Shown: one piece after another, positions 14,857-21,872 of the stretch
Layout: the number at the start of each line of letters is the position of its first letter
How positions within the stretch are numbered: position 1 is the first letter of the stretch
Assembly (NCBI GenBank): GCA_964229355.1
Contig: CAXRDE010000015.1
Coordinates: forward strand, 1 to 21,872
DNA: 21,872 nucleotides
DNA from: CAXRDE01 sp964229355
GTDB lineage: Bacteria; Cyanobacteriota; Sericytochromatia; UBA7694
Reading direction: 5' to 3'
Notes under the pieces: generated by a model
What the model saw: the letters and a program-made list of their open reading frames with translations, nothing else
The model's database searches: none
Told to the model about the DNA's origin: nothing
Made by a program: the position numbers and the translations under genes

Positions 14857-16054
14857 TACACCTGCGGTTATTGCTTCTTCTGAGCGCTGGGCTCCTGTAG
14901 CCAGTCTGACCGATCGCTTTTTCGACATTCCTATCTGGAAAGTGTTGGTACAGCACACCCCAACCACTGAACCTGAGATGTTAGAGTACCTGGCTTCTGA
15001 GCTGGACTTGTTAGATACCGCTGCCTGGCAAAATGCACAAACCGATGAGGAACGTCGCAGCATCATTGATAAAGCCCATGAACGCCACCGTACTAGAGGG
15101 ACTGATGCGGGACTTAAGCAAGCTGCCGCTGAGGCGGGTGGGCGCGTGCGTCGCATTGTTGCCCCGCCCAATAAATTCTTTTTATCTCAATCAGCAACGG
15201 TAGCTGAGCGCAATGCCTGGTTATCCCGTCACCCCGAAATCAGGCTTTACCCCCGCCGTGTTCCTGGCAAAAAAGAAGTGGCCATGCTCGGTGGTGATTT
15301 TGTCGGTGCTTGTTTTCCGGCTCGCTCTAGTGCCCTGGTGCGCTCGCGCTTGCGGGCCACACTGGTGCAAGACGGTATCGAAACCGAGTTAGAGACACCC
15401 TCATGGGAGATTGCCAGTACAAAAAATGAAGCCATCACAGAAGTGGTCATTCCAGGTAAAAGGGGGCACGCATCCTTTTTATCTGCGGGGCCTATTGCCT
15501 TCACAGCAGCTACCAATGCCCGCTTGCGCCGCTTTGTGCTGCGGAATGTAGAAACCTACTGCCAAAAGCAAGCAACGCTGGGTTTACGAACCCTGACGCC
15601 CTCTTTAACTCCCATAGATATTGATGGCGAGATGGTATCAGAAATTCGAACTGCTCCCAGGCTGGCCACGTTTTGCGGGCGTGTTCCCCGCTTTACTGTC
15701 AGCCTGCGTGCCGAGCTGGCCCAGTACCGCCGTATTAAATTGTTTGATCCCACCCAACCCGTGGTAAAGGCCCGCGCAGCAAGCCATTTGGGATATTCCC
15801 GTTTAGCGATGCCACCCCATCACGCCGAGGTCGAAGTGGTTTTTAACGGATACCGCAACCCGAAATGGGGCCGCTTCTGCGGTCAAGTCTTGGTAGCAGG
15901 GGACCGCAAACCCTTTCAACGTCTGTTAAACAATATGGCGTTATCCAAGCGCAAATCCGACAGCATTGCTGTCACAGCAAAAGTTTTTAAGCCCGTGTTA
16001 GCGGGTCGAGCCTTAGCCGGTGAAGTACTGGCAGGCGGCGTTACCAACACCTAA
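14849..16054 (+). CDS. I: Tail protein I-like (P2 gpI) with long C-terminal domain
   Basis: 401 residues against about 176 in P2 gpI. The N-terminal 100 or so match the family: LPxxWxxD-type start regions replaced by FFDIPIWKVLVQHTPTTEPE, then LEYLASELDLLDTAAWQ and HRTRGTDAGLKQA, which corresponds to the conserved RGTxxGL segment. The remaining 300 residues are basic and beta-rich and contain no motif I recognise. Family members with such extensions occur in Mu-like phages. It is a baseplate wedge component and a likely anchor for the fibres encoded next. It overlaps gpJ by eight bases. Confidence 0.85.
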   Translation: MTDTPAVIASSERWAPVASLTDRFFDIPIWKVLVQHTPTTEPEMLEYLASELDLLDTAAWQNAQTDEERRSIIDKAHERHRTRGTDAGLKQAAAEAGGRVRRIVAPPNKFFLSQSATVAERNAWLSRHPEIRLYPRRVPGKKEVAMLGGDFVGACFPARSSALVRSRLRATLVQDGIETELETPSWEIASTKNEAITEVVIPGKRGHASFLSAGPIAFTAATNARLRRFVLRNVETYCQKQATLGLRTLTPSLTPIDIDGEMVSEIRTAPRLATFCGRVPRFTVSLRAELAQYRRIKLFDPTQPVVKARAASHLGYSRLAMPPHHAEVEVVFNGYRNPKWGRFCGQVLVAGDRKPFQRLLNNMALSKRKSDSIAVTAKVFKPVLAGRALAGEVLAGGVTNT

Positions 16055-16068
16055 AGGAAGAGTTAATC

Positions 16069-18318
16069 ATGGAGAACCTGGTCAATTTTAGAGATCGTCA
16101 AGAGATGCCCGCTATCGATCTAAACAACGTACAAAAGTGGGCCGATGAAGCCCTGCAGCACGTAATCTCGGATGCTATCACACCTGAAAAACAGTTTATT
16201 GGTCTGACGGTTACAACCCGTTCGGCCACAGAGATTGATATATCGCCAGGTCGCCTCTACACTGGCAATACCGGTGAGGTCTTTGCGTTAACAGCCCCGC
16301 AAACCGTCAGTCTGTTTGCCATGCAACCCCTTCAGGACAGCAAATGGTTGTCAGTTTCTGTATTTGGCCAACCCGAAGACACTGACATTCAGCCTCGGGA
16401 TTTCCTCATTGATTTGGAAACAGGTCAAACCCAACCCGACGCAGTAGCCATGCAAAAGCGCCGGGTCGCCCTGGTGCATATCGCTCAGGGGTTAGAGTCT
16501 CCAACACCAGAGAAGCCAGAGCCCCCCACCGGTTACACCCTGATTGCCCATGTGCGACTCAATCCCAGTGGTATTCAAGAGGTTATTCTGGCAGAAGCTT
16601 TCAAGCTGCCCAATCTTCAGCGACTGCACGCCCAGGTGCAAACCCAACAGGGCTGGATCGCCGCCGCAGAGCCTCGTATTGCACACATCCAAAGCGATAT
16701 TGCTGGCCTCGGTGAAGCCGTTGCAGCACGCGCTACTCTTGCACAGGCCATTCAGTTTGCCATGGACCTGGCACGCATCAAAGAGCGTGCAGAAATCCCT
16801 GATGACTATGTGAACTATGGTGCTGACCACTTCCTCAATGATGACGAATCCAACACGGCACACGGTGACTACAGTGCCCGCTGTGATGAAGGCGTACGCC
16901 CGCCCATTGTTGCGTCTGACACCGTGTCACTTGCGCTGTCTAACCCGCTTGACCCTGAAGCCAGCGTAAGCGCATCGGGGCACTTGTTCCCCAAATACAG
17001 TGAAGTGACACGTTTGCGGATGGAAACCCGTAAGGGTGAGCTGACTATCAATCAATACCAATACCAGACCCAGAACGTCATCCAAAAAACGATGAGCCGT
17101 CAACGGCTGCAATACGGCGAAACCCGTTCATACTGCACAAACTCAAACTTCTGGGCAAACGGTGTGTACGATGCGACAACCGGCATTTTCCGTCAGAACA
17201 CCGGCGAAACCTGGGAAGTTGCCGCCGCCGACCGGGTGCGTGCAGCGCAAAACCACCAGTTCTTGCGTCTGACCCAGTTCTGGCAAACCACATATAACGA
17301 GAGCTATTGGGACACTATCACCGTTCCCCATACTGTCCAGGGTTCAACCCTGGCGCAGACAGTGCTCATGGCTCAAACCGGCTGGTTGTCTTCGCTTGAG
17401 CTGTACTTCACAAACGTAGACGCTGCCGGGGGCATGACGCTCATGCTCGTTGAAGCGAATCGGGGGCAACCCGATCTCAACGCCGCCGTGGCCAAAGTAG
17501 ACCTGGCCGCAAATGCACTCAACACTGGCTGGTGCAAAATCACCATGCCAACCCCTGTTTTTGTTGAGTCTGGCCGCCGTTATGCCGTAGTTCTGGTAAC
17601 AGGTGCTCAACACCGTGTAGGATACACCGAAGGTACTGAGTACACCCAAGGGGTGCTGTTGTATGCCCAGGATGGCGCGTACTTCAACGAAGCCGCAGAT
17701 CGCGATCTCATGCTCCGCTTAAACTTCTGCCGATTCTCTACGCCTCGGGCTGTCGTCTCGCTTCTGCCCCTACAACTGGCGGGTGGTATTGCTGACATTG
17801 ATATGCTGCATGAAGCAGTGGTGCCAGATGGTTGCGAGCTGCATTTTGAGTATCAAGTTGCCGGGATCTGGTATCCCATCGCTGCCCAAACCGCTCAGCA
17901 CCTCGCTACCCTTCCCGCTCTGCTCCCGCTCCGCGCTGTGTTTGTGGGGACAACTGACATTCAGCCTTGCTTGCGCCTGACTGACTCTCAAGTCGTTGTC
18001 TCGCGCCAGGGCACCGCATTTGTTCACGTCTCAACGACTCGCACACTGGGAACCGCAAGCAATGAAGTTCGTGTACGCCTGCTGCTCGAAGATTACGATC
18101 CCACGTATCACACGGTCAATTGCCAGTTGATTGTAGGCGGTAGCCCTGAGACCGCAGACAGCACCAAAACTGAGACTGTAGACCTGCGCTCACGCTGGAT
18201 TGAATATGTGTTTGTGGTCTCTGCAATCACTGCGTATGACATCAAAATCACAGGTAGCACAAGCGATTGGCGCAAGCCGTTTCACGTCGCTGAACGCTAC
18301 GATATTGCACTGGCATAG
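16069..18318 (+). CDS. Large tail fibre or baseplate-associated structural protein
   Basis: 749 residues. The gene follows gpI, where P2-like phages encode fibres. AAAGGAAGAG precedes ATG 16069. The N-terminal 230 residues are beta-rich (GLTVTTRSATEIDISPGRLY) and end in a long helix (about residues 190-245, including QTQQGWIAAAEPRIAHIQSD). The rest alternates beta domains, including WLSSLELYFTNVDAAGGMTL and a later YAVVLVTGAQHRVGYTEG, of the type seen in carbohydrate-binding or adhesin domains. I do not recognise a named family for the whole chain. Position and architecture make it a virion protein involved in adsorption or in attaching the fibres. Confidence 0.7.
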   Translation: MENLVNFRDRQEMPAIDLNNVQKWADEALQHVISDAITPEKQFIGLTVTTRSATEIDISPGRLYTGNTGEVFALTAPQTVSLFAMQPLQDSKWLSVSVFGQPEDTDIQPRDFLIDLETGQTQPDAVAMQKRRVALVHIAQGLESPTPEKPEPPTGYTLIAHVRLNPSGIQEVILAEAFKLPNLQRLHAQVQTQQGWIAAAEPRIAHIQSDIAGLGEAVAARATLAQAIQFAMDLARIKERAEIPDDYVNYGADHFLNDDESNTAHGDYSARCDEGVRPPIVASDTVSLALSNPLDPEASVSASGHLFPKYSEVTRLRMETRKGELTINQYQYQTQNVIQKTMSRQRLQYGETRSYCTNSNFWANGVYDATTGIFRQNTGETWEVAAADRVRAAQNHQFLRLTQFWQTTYNESYWDTITVPHTVQGSTLAQTVLMAQTGWLSSLELYFTNVDAAGGMTLMLVEANRGQPDLNAAVAKVDLAANALNTGWCKITMPTPVFVESGRRYAVVLVTGAQHRVGYTEGTEYTQGVLLYAQDGAYFNEAADRDLMLRLNFCRFSTPRAVVSLLPLQLAGGIADIDMLHEAVVPDGCELHFEYQVAGIWYPIAAQTAQHLATLPALLPLRAVFVGTTDIQPCLRLTDSQVVVSRQGTAFVHVSTTRTLGTASNEVRVRLLLEDYDPTYHTVNCQLIVGGSPETADSTKTETVDLRSRWIEYVFVVSAITAYDIKITGSTSDWRKPFHVAERYDIALA

Positions 18319-18326
18319 GGGTTAAC

Positions 18327-18770
18327 ATGGCAACTCGATACTTGAGTTACGCAATGATTGATGGCAAAACCAGGCTGGGGGGTGAGTATTTCAACCCCGT
18401 CTGGAAAGACATCGACGTGCGTTTGGACAAACTCGAAAGCAAGTCAATCAGTTGGGATGATGCCGTGCGTGAACTCAACGAGTTCGGTCTGGAGCGCATT
18501 GATAACACAATCGCTCCCGTACTGGCAGCCGTCCAGGTTGAGCTGACAGAAGCCCAGGCCGCATCGGCTCAGCTACAGCAAATGATTGAAGACGCAGACA
18601 TTCAAGGTCAGCTCGACACGGCTTTAGCATTACAGAGCGCAGCTGTAACAAGCGAGTTAGATGCGCTAGAAACAGCTTTGAGCGTTGCTATTGCTGCGGT
18701 AAACATTACCTTATCCGAGCGCATTGCTGCTCTCGAAACGCTGACGCCGTTGATATTTGCAGGATTATAA
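18327..18770 (+). CDS. Small fibre-associated coiled-coil protein
   Basis: 147 residues. The start (LSYAMIDGKTRLGGEYFNPV) is a short structured segment. Residues about 27-140 are helical with long runs rich in Ala, Gln, Glu and Leu (QVELTEAQAASAQLQQMIED), a likely coiled coil that would trimerise. The gene lies between two fibre genes and is spaced like them (eight bases after the previous stop, 12 before the next start). A role as a fibre shaft or connector is inferred. I cannot name its family. Confidence 0.65.
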   Translation: MATRYLSYAMIDGKTRLGGEYFNPVWKDIDVRLDKLESKSISWDDAVRELNEFGLERIDNTIAPVLAAVQVELTEAQAASAQLQQMIEDADIQGQLDTALALQSAAVTSELDALETALSVAIAAVNITLSERIAALETLTPLIFAGL

Positions 18771-18782
18771 GGAGAAAGCTAA

Positions 18783-19622
18783 ATGTCCTATATAGATTTC
18801 AGAAACGACTATTTAACAGAGATAGAGTTCCGATTAGCAGACGTGAATTTGCTGACAGCAACAAATAACGAGCTGTTGGCAAGTGGCGCCCTGTATAAGA
18901 TGGCTGCTTCGGTTGCAGAAGCAGAGCAAATTGGTGCTAGCACACTGCGAACGATTCAAGGAATGAATGCGACGCAGTTGCAAACGTGGCTTGGAGATGT
19001 AAATAATCTTGCTGCATTTACTCTGCTTCTAGAAACCTCCGCGACATTGAGCGCGGCGTTGTCTGATTCGTCTATTCGCACAGCAATATTTGGTAGTGCA
19101 TTAGCAATGAATGTTGCTGTCGAGAGTAAAAAAGTAATGGCGCTATTGTCGCAAAGAGCATCTTTATTTGCTCTGTTCAAAGCATCAACTGCATTAACGG
19201 TAGATTCAATCCCTGACATGACAGGAGCAACTACACCGTCGGGCAAGGCGATCGCATCAAGTGAAAACTCAAGCTTTAGAGCCTACAACGCTTTTAATAA
19301 TGGTACTTGGATTACCGCTACCAATCAAATTACAAACCAATGGATTCAGTATGATTTTGCGGTGCCTGTCTTTATTCACTCCGGCTCACTTGTAACATCA
19401 ACACAAACAGACCAGGCAAAAGACATTGTCCTTCAATGCCAAACGCACGAAGGTGTCTGGGAAACGGCTAAAGAAATGAGTTTTACAAATGTGGCAGCGA
19501 CAGAGACTTTTTCCGTCTTTAAAAGTGGTCGATATAAGTCGTGGCGTTGGTATTGTTTAAACAACAATGGAAGTACGTCAGCGCTGCGGTTGGGATCGCT
19601 TTCCCTAACGGGATTTAACTAA
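18783..19622 (+). CDS. Tail fibre tip, receptor-binding protein with discoidin-like C-terminal domain
   Basis: 279 residues. Residues 1-150 are helical and probably form a shaft. Residues about 155-279 resemble an F5/8 type C (discoidin, galactose-binding) domain: AYNAFNNGTWITATNQITNQ, then WIQYDFAVPV, and later SWRWYCLNNNGSTSALRLGS. Such domains bind glycans, so this is the best candidate for the receptor-binding protein. AAGGAG (18769-18774) precedes ATG 18783. The start of the gene is AT-rich: by hand count 20 of 60 bases at 18781-18840 are G or C, against 33 of 60 at 18541-18600 in the gene before. This suggests a swapped fibre module. Confidence 0.75.
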   Translation: MSYIDFRNDYLTEIEFRLADVNLLTATNNELLASGALYKMAASVAEAEQIGASTLRTIQGMNATQLQTWLGDVNNLAAFTLLLETSATLSAALSDSSIRTAIFGSALAMNVAVESKKVMALLSQRASLFALFKASTALTVDSIPDMTGATTPSGKAIASSENSSFRAYNAFNNGTWITATNQITNQWIQYDFAVPVFIHSGSLVTSTQTDQAKDIVLQCQTHEGVWETAKEMSFTNVAATETFSVFKSGRYKSWRWYCLNNNGSTSALRLGSLSLTGFN

Positions 19623-19635
19623 AGGGGTAACTTAT

Positions 19636-20241
19636 ATGGATTGGTTTTCATCAACTGTTAAATATGTGTATTTACCACTCAAAGTCATGCGCTCAAAGAA
19701 GTTTTTACGTATGCCACGCAACCCGCTACCGAAGGTGGGTCAAGCCGAAAACGGCAAGATCACACTCGCACTGGCAAATGCCGTTAATGCGCAATGTGGA
19801 AAGCTAAAATACCAGGCGGACCCTGCAAACGGGCTTTATGACATGTATAACCACCCGGAACACACCCAGTACCTGCTAGACACGGGTAACTATGGCACGT
19901 CCTCAAATGATTGCGACGACTATGCTGGGTATGCCCAGGCGTTGTTTAGAGAAGCCGGTGTCGATCCTGGCGAACACTGGGAATGGAATGTGCTGGTTAG
20001 GCCATTAAAGCAGCCTACACAAGCCCAATACAATCATGTCATCTGTGGGTTTCGCATGGGTGAGTGGTATGGCGTGATCGACACAAACACTGCTGCTCGC
20101 GGCAAAATCTTCTGGTTTAAAGGCAGTTTGAACGATGCTAAAAAGCACGTTATAGAGACGTTTAAAGAGACGTATCCTGCCGATTATTACGAGCTTGTTG
20201 AAGGTAACTGGCTCAAGTATTGCTATACAGAAAGGGTTTAA
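19636..20241 (+). CDS. Transglutaminase-like cysteine protein (papain-like fold), putative
   Basis: 201 residues. The triad pattern of transglutaminase-like cysteine peptidases is visible: C93 in SSNDCDDYAGYAQALFREAG, H134 in YNHVICGF and D149 in YGVIDTN, in the correct order with usual spacing. There is no clear signal peptide. In phage genomes similar proteins are carried near tail or lysis genes, and their substrates are largely unknown. Peptidoglycan cleavage during entry or lysis is possible, as is modification of a host or virion protein. AAGGGG (19622-19627) precedes ATG 19636. It is the last confident gene before the CRISPR array, and no holin or other lysis gene is visible beside it. 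Confidence 0.7.
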   Translation: MDWFSSTVKYVYLPLKVMRSKKFLRMPRNPLPKVGQAENGKITLALANAVNAQCGKLKYQADPANGLYDMYNHPEHTQYLLDTGNYGTSSNDCDDYAGYAQALFREAGVDPGEHWEWNVLVRPLKQPTQAQYNHVICGFRMGEWYGVIDTNTAARGKIFWFKGSLNDAKKHVIETFKETYPADYYELVEGNWLKYCYTERV

Positions 20242-20242
20242 T

Positions 20243-20347
20243 ATGGAGGCAGTGCATTTGTGTGACTTATGCTGCGCAGGGGTTGGTGAGCATGAATGTG
20301 CTGTGTGCAGACTGTGTTTGCTACGATTGCGGGTATATACGCGATGA
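20243..20347 (+). CDS. Possible very small cysteine-rich protein, frame 1
   Basis: 34 codons starting one base after the previous stop, with seven cysteines in 34 residues, including CDLCC (residues 7-11) and ECAVCRLC (18-25), which looks like a miniature zinc ribbon. AAAGGG lies seven bases upstream. It overlaps the alternative frame at 20292. Only one of the two, or a frameshifted fusion, is likely to be real. I cannot decide which from the sequence. Confidence 0.3.
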   Translation: MEAVHLCDLCCAGVGEHECAVCRLCLLRLRVYTR

Positions 20348-20441
20348 ACAGAGTGTTTCAGGCGGATTTTACCGGGTTGCCACTGACTTAAACAAAGCGT
20401 GTCTCAAATTGGGTGCGCGTTTGTCTCAAATTGGGTGAACG
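20292..20441 (+). CDS. Possible small cysteine-rich protein, frame 2
   Basis: 49 codons. MNVLCADCVCYDCGYIRDEQ followed by a helix-like end (VATDLNKACLKLGARL). The CADC and CYDCG pairs resemble a zinc-binding knuckle. There is no strong ribosome binding site. Fusing the start of frame 1 to this frame would give a fuller zinc-ribbon-like protein, so a sequence error or recoding is conceivable. The end of this frame runs through the 16-base direct repeats at 20400-20437. Confidence 0.3.
20400..20437. repeat. 16-base direct repeat between phage genes and CRISPR array
   Basis: TGTCTCAAATTGGGTG occurs at 20400-20415 and again at 20422-20437, a period of 22 bases, with no mismatch. It lies 22 bases before the first CRISPR repeat. 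It could be a protein-binding site at a phage end, a remnant of integration, or a chance duplication. Confidence 0.75.
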
Positions 20442-20459
20442 CTTACACCGTTAAGGGGG

Positions 20460-21872
20460 CGGATCATCCCCGCTGGCGCGGGGAACAGAGCCACGGCACC
20501 CATGTGCAGGCATTTCATACCGGATCATCCCCGCTGGCGCGGGGAACAGGTATCTCTGCTCAAATTGGCATTGAAGGCATACGGATCATCCCCGCTGGCG
20601 CGGGGAACAGACTTATAAACCTCGGTAGGGGTTGACCGGGTTCGGATCATCCCCGCTGGCGCGGGGAACAGTTTTTGAAAGCGATGAAGAGCGGAACCAA
20701 TTTCGGATCATCCCCGCTGGCGCGGGGAACAGCTGTTACCCAGATTCAGGGCATAATAAAGGCGCGGATCATCCCCGCTGGCGCGGGGAACAGGCGTCAG
20801 TAATGCGCTTGATGTGATGGTCAGGCGGATCATCCCCGCTGGCGCGGGGAACAGGCTTGTTTCAATCACTGAAACGCTGGGGTTTTCGGATCATCCCCGC
20901 TGGCGCGGGGAACAGTAAAATAATCAACTGTGCATCTGTTGGCGATACGGATCATCCCCGCTGGCGCGGGGAACAGCTTGATCTTTTCGTCAATAATGTC
21001 AATGTCTGCGGATCATCCCCGCTGGCGCGGGGAACAGGTTTATCCATTTCTTTTTTCCAATCCTCTTTACGGATCATCCCCGCTGGCGCGGGGAACAGTA
21101 GAGAAATCACCCGCTGCAACATACTCACGGCGGATCATCCCCGCTGGCGCGGGGAACAGCGCGGTACGGTACTGGTTTTGAGTAGCCATTGCGGATCATC
21201 CCCGCTGGCGCGGGGAACAGCATGTGTTGAGCAGGGTTTTTCTCTACTATCACGGATCATCCCCGCTGGCGCGGGGAACAGAGCTTCACCATGCTCAGCA
21301 AGCACAGCGCGGGCGGATCATCCCCGCTGGCGCGGGGAACAGGAGGTCCCGTGAAAACCTTTTGACCCCGCCTCCGGATCATCCCCGCTGGCGCGGGGAA
21401 CAGGAAGCTGCGGGGAAAGATATTAACCGCGGGGCCGGATCATCCCCGCTGGCGCGGGGAACAGAAAGCCTTGATCGTCAAGGATCTGCATGTTTTCGGA
21501 TCATCCCCGCTGGCGCGGGGAACAGGCGTTGCGTGGGGGGTTCCCAGAGTTTGAACGCGGATCATCCCCGCTGGCGCGGGGAACAGTTTTACAGGAGTTT
21601 TTTATGTCAGTTATCAATCAGATCATCCCCGCTGGCGCGGGGAACAGTTCGACCATTGATGACCCGTTTAACCGTGATGCGGATCATCCCCGCTGGCGCG
21701 GGGAACAGGCGGGTGTTTAGTGGCTGATTTCAAAATGTATCGGATCATCCCCGCTGGCGCGGGGAACAGGGTCCAGCGGCTGCGGTCCAGAATGCCGCAA
21801 GCGGATCATCCCCGCTGGCGCGGGGAACAGCTCGCTCAGAGCGCTGGCTACCCGTGGCAAACCGGATCATCC
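20460..21872 (-). CRISPR. Type I-E CRISPR array, 23 complete repeats plus the start of a 24th
   Basis: The 29-base repeat, read on the + strand, begins CGGATCATCCCCGCTGGCGC and ends GGGGAACAG. It starts at 20460, then every 61 bases to 21802, and a last partial copy begins at 21863, so all 23 spacers are exactly 32 bases. The inner CCCCGC/GCGGGG pairs form the I-E hairpin around TGGC. The canonical I-E repeat begins with GTTCCCCGC and ends with a handle like ATGATCCG, so this array is transcribed from the - strand. The leader and any cas genes would lie to the right, outside the window, and the trailer is at 20460. All complete repeats are identical except the one at 21619, which has A for G at its second base. 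The first repeat at the trailer is not degenerate. Confidence 0.98.

Noticed and set aside
20242..20460. A lysis gene or holin in the gap after the transglutaminase-like gene
   Set aside because: No reading frame with a membrane segment and start site is present; only the cysteine-rich fragments described above.
20460..21872. Several open frames of 60-167 codons across the CRISPR region (repeating RIIPAGAGN, DHPRWRGEQ, GSSPLARGT)
   Set aside because: They are translations of the I-E repeat in three frames, a well-known artefact, and have no ribosome binding sites.

Overview
The window carries most of the late structural region of a contractile-tailed prophage (bases 1 to about 20,240, all genes on the + strand), followed within about 220 bases by a long type I-E CRISPR array read from the - strand. 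The closest relatives of the genes are Mu-like and P2-like phages of Proteobacteria. Together with a 29-base I-E repeat close to that of enteric bacteria and a mid-range base composition, this points to a gammaproteobacterial host. The sequence alone does not give the species, and neither phage end nor any cas gene is in view.

Layout. (1) Bases 1-1530: a rho-independent terminator, a lone intact tnpB (RNA-guided nuclease of IS605-type elements, no tnpA beside it) and a second terminator-like hairpin. (2) 1532-4952: Mu-like head and connector genes. These are a protease with an in-frame nested scaffold, a decoration protein, the major capsid protein, a small protein, and gp36-like and gp37-like connector proteins. 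(3) 4953-16054: a P2-like tail in canonical order: small protein, sheath (FI), tube (FII), E with a -1 frameshift extension, tape measure (T), U, X, D, V, a small protein, W, J, I. (4) 16069-19622: fibre or adhesin genes, the last ending in a discoidin-like domain with lower GC. (5) 19636-20241: a transglutaminase-like cysteine protein. (6) 20460 to the window end: 23 complete CRISPR repeats and the start of a 24th, at an exact 61-base period.

How it fits together. Most genes overlap by ATGA or TAATG junctions or are separated by a ribosome binding site only, so they form long late operons. The most notable unexplained signal is a repeated promoter-like element, GGACANNNGTCNNNNCGACA followed at fixed spacing by a -10-like box. 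It occurs once before the head protease and three times in tandem before the baseplate genes. Those places correspond to the activator-dependent late promoters PI and PP of phage Mu, so I infer that they are the late promoters of this phage, driven by an undescribed Mor/C-like activator encoded outside the window. The lone tnpB sits directly upstream of the first copy, so its guide RNA may be drawn from this promoter.
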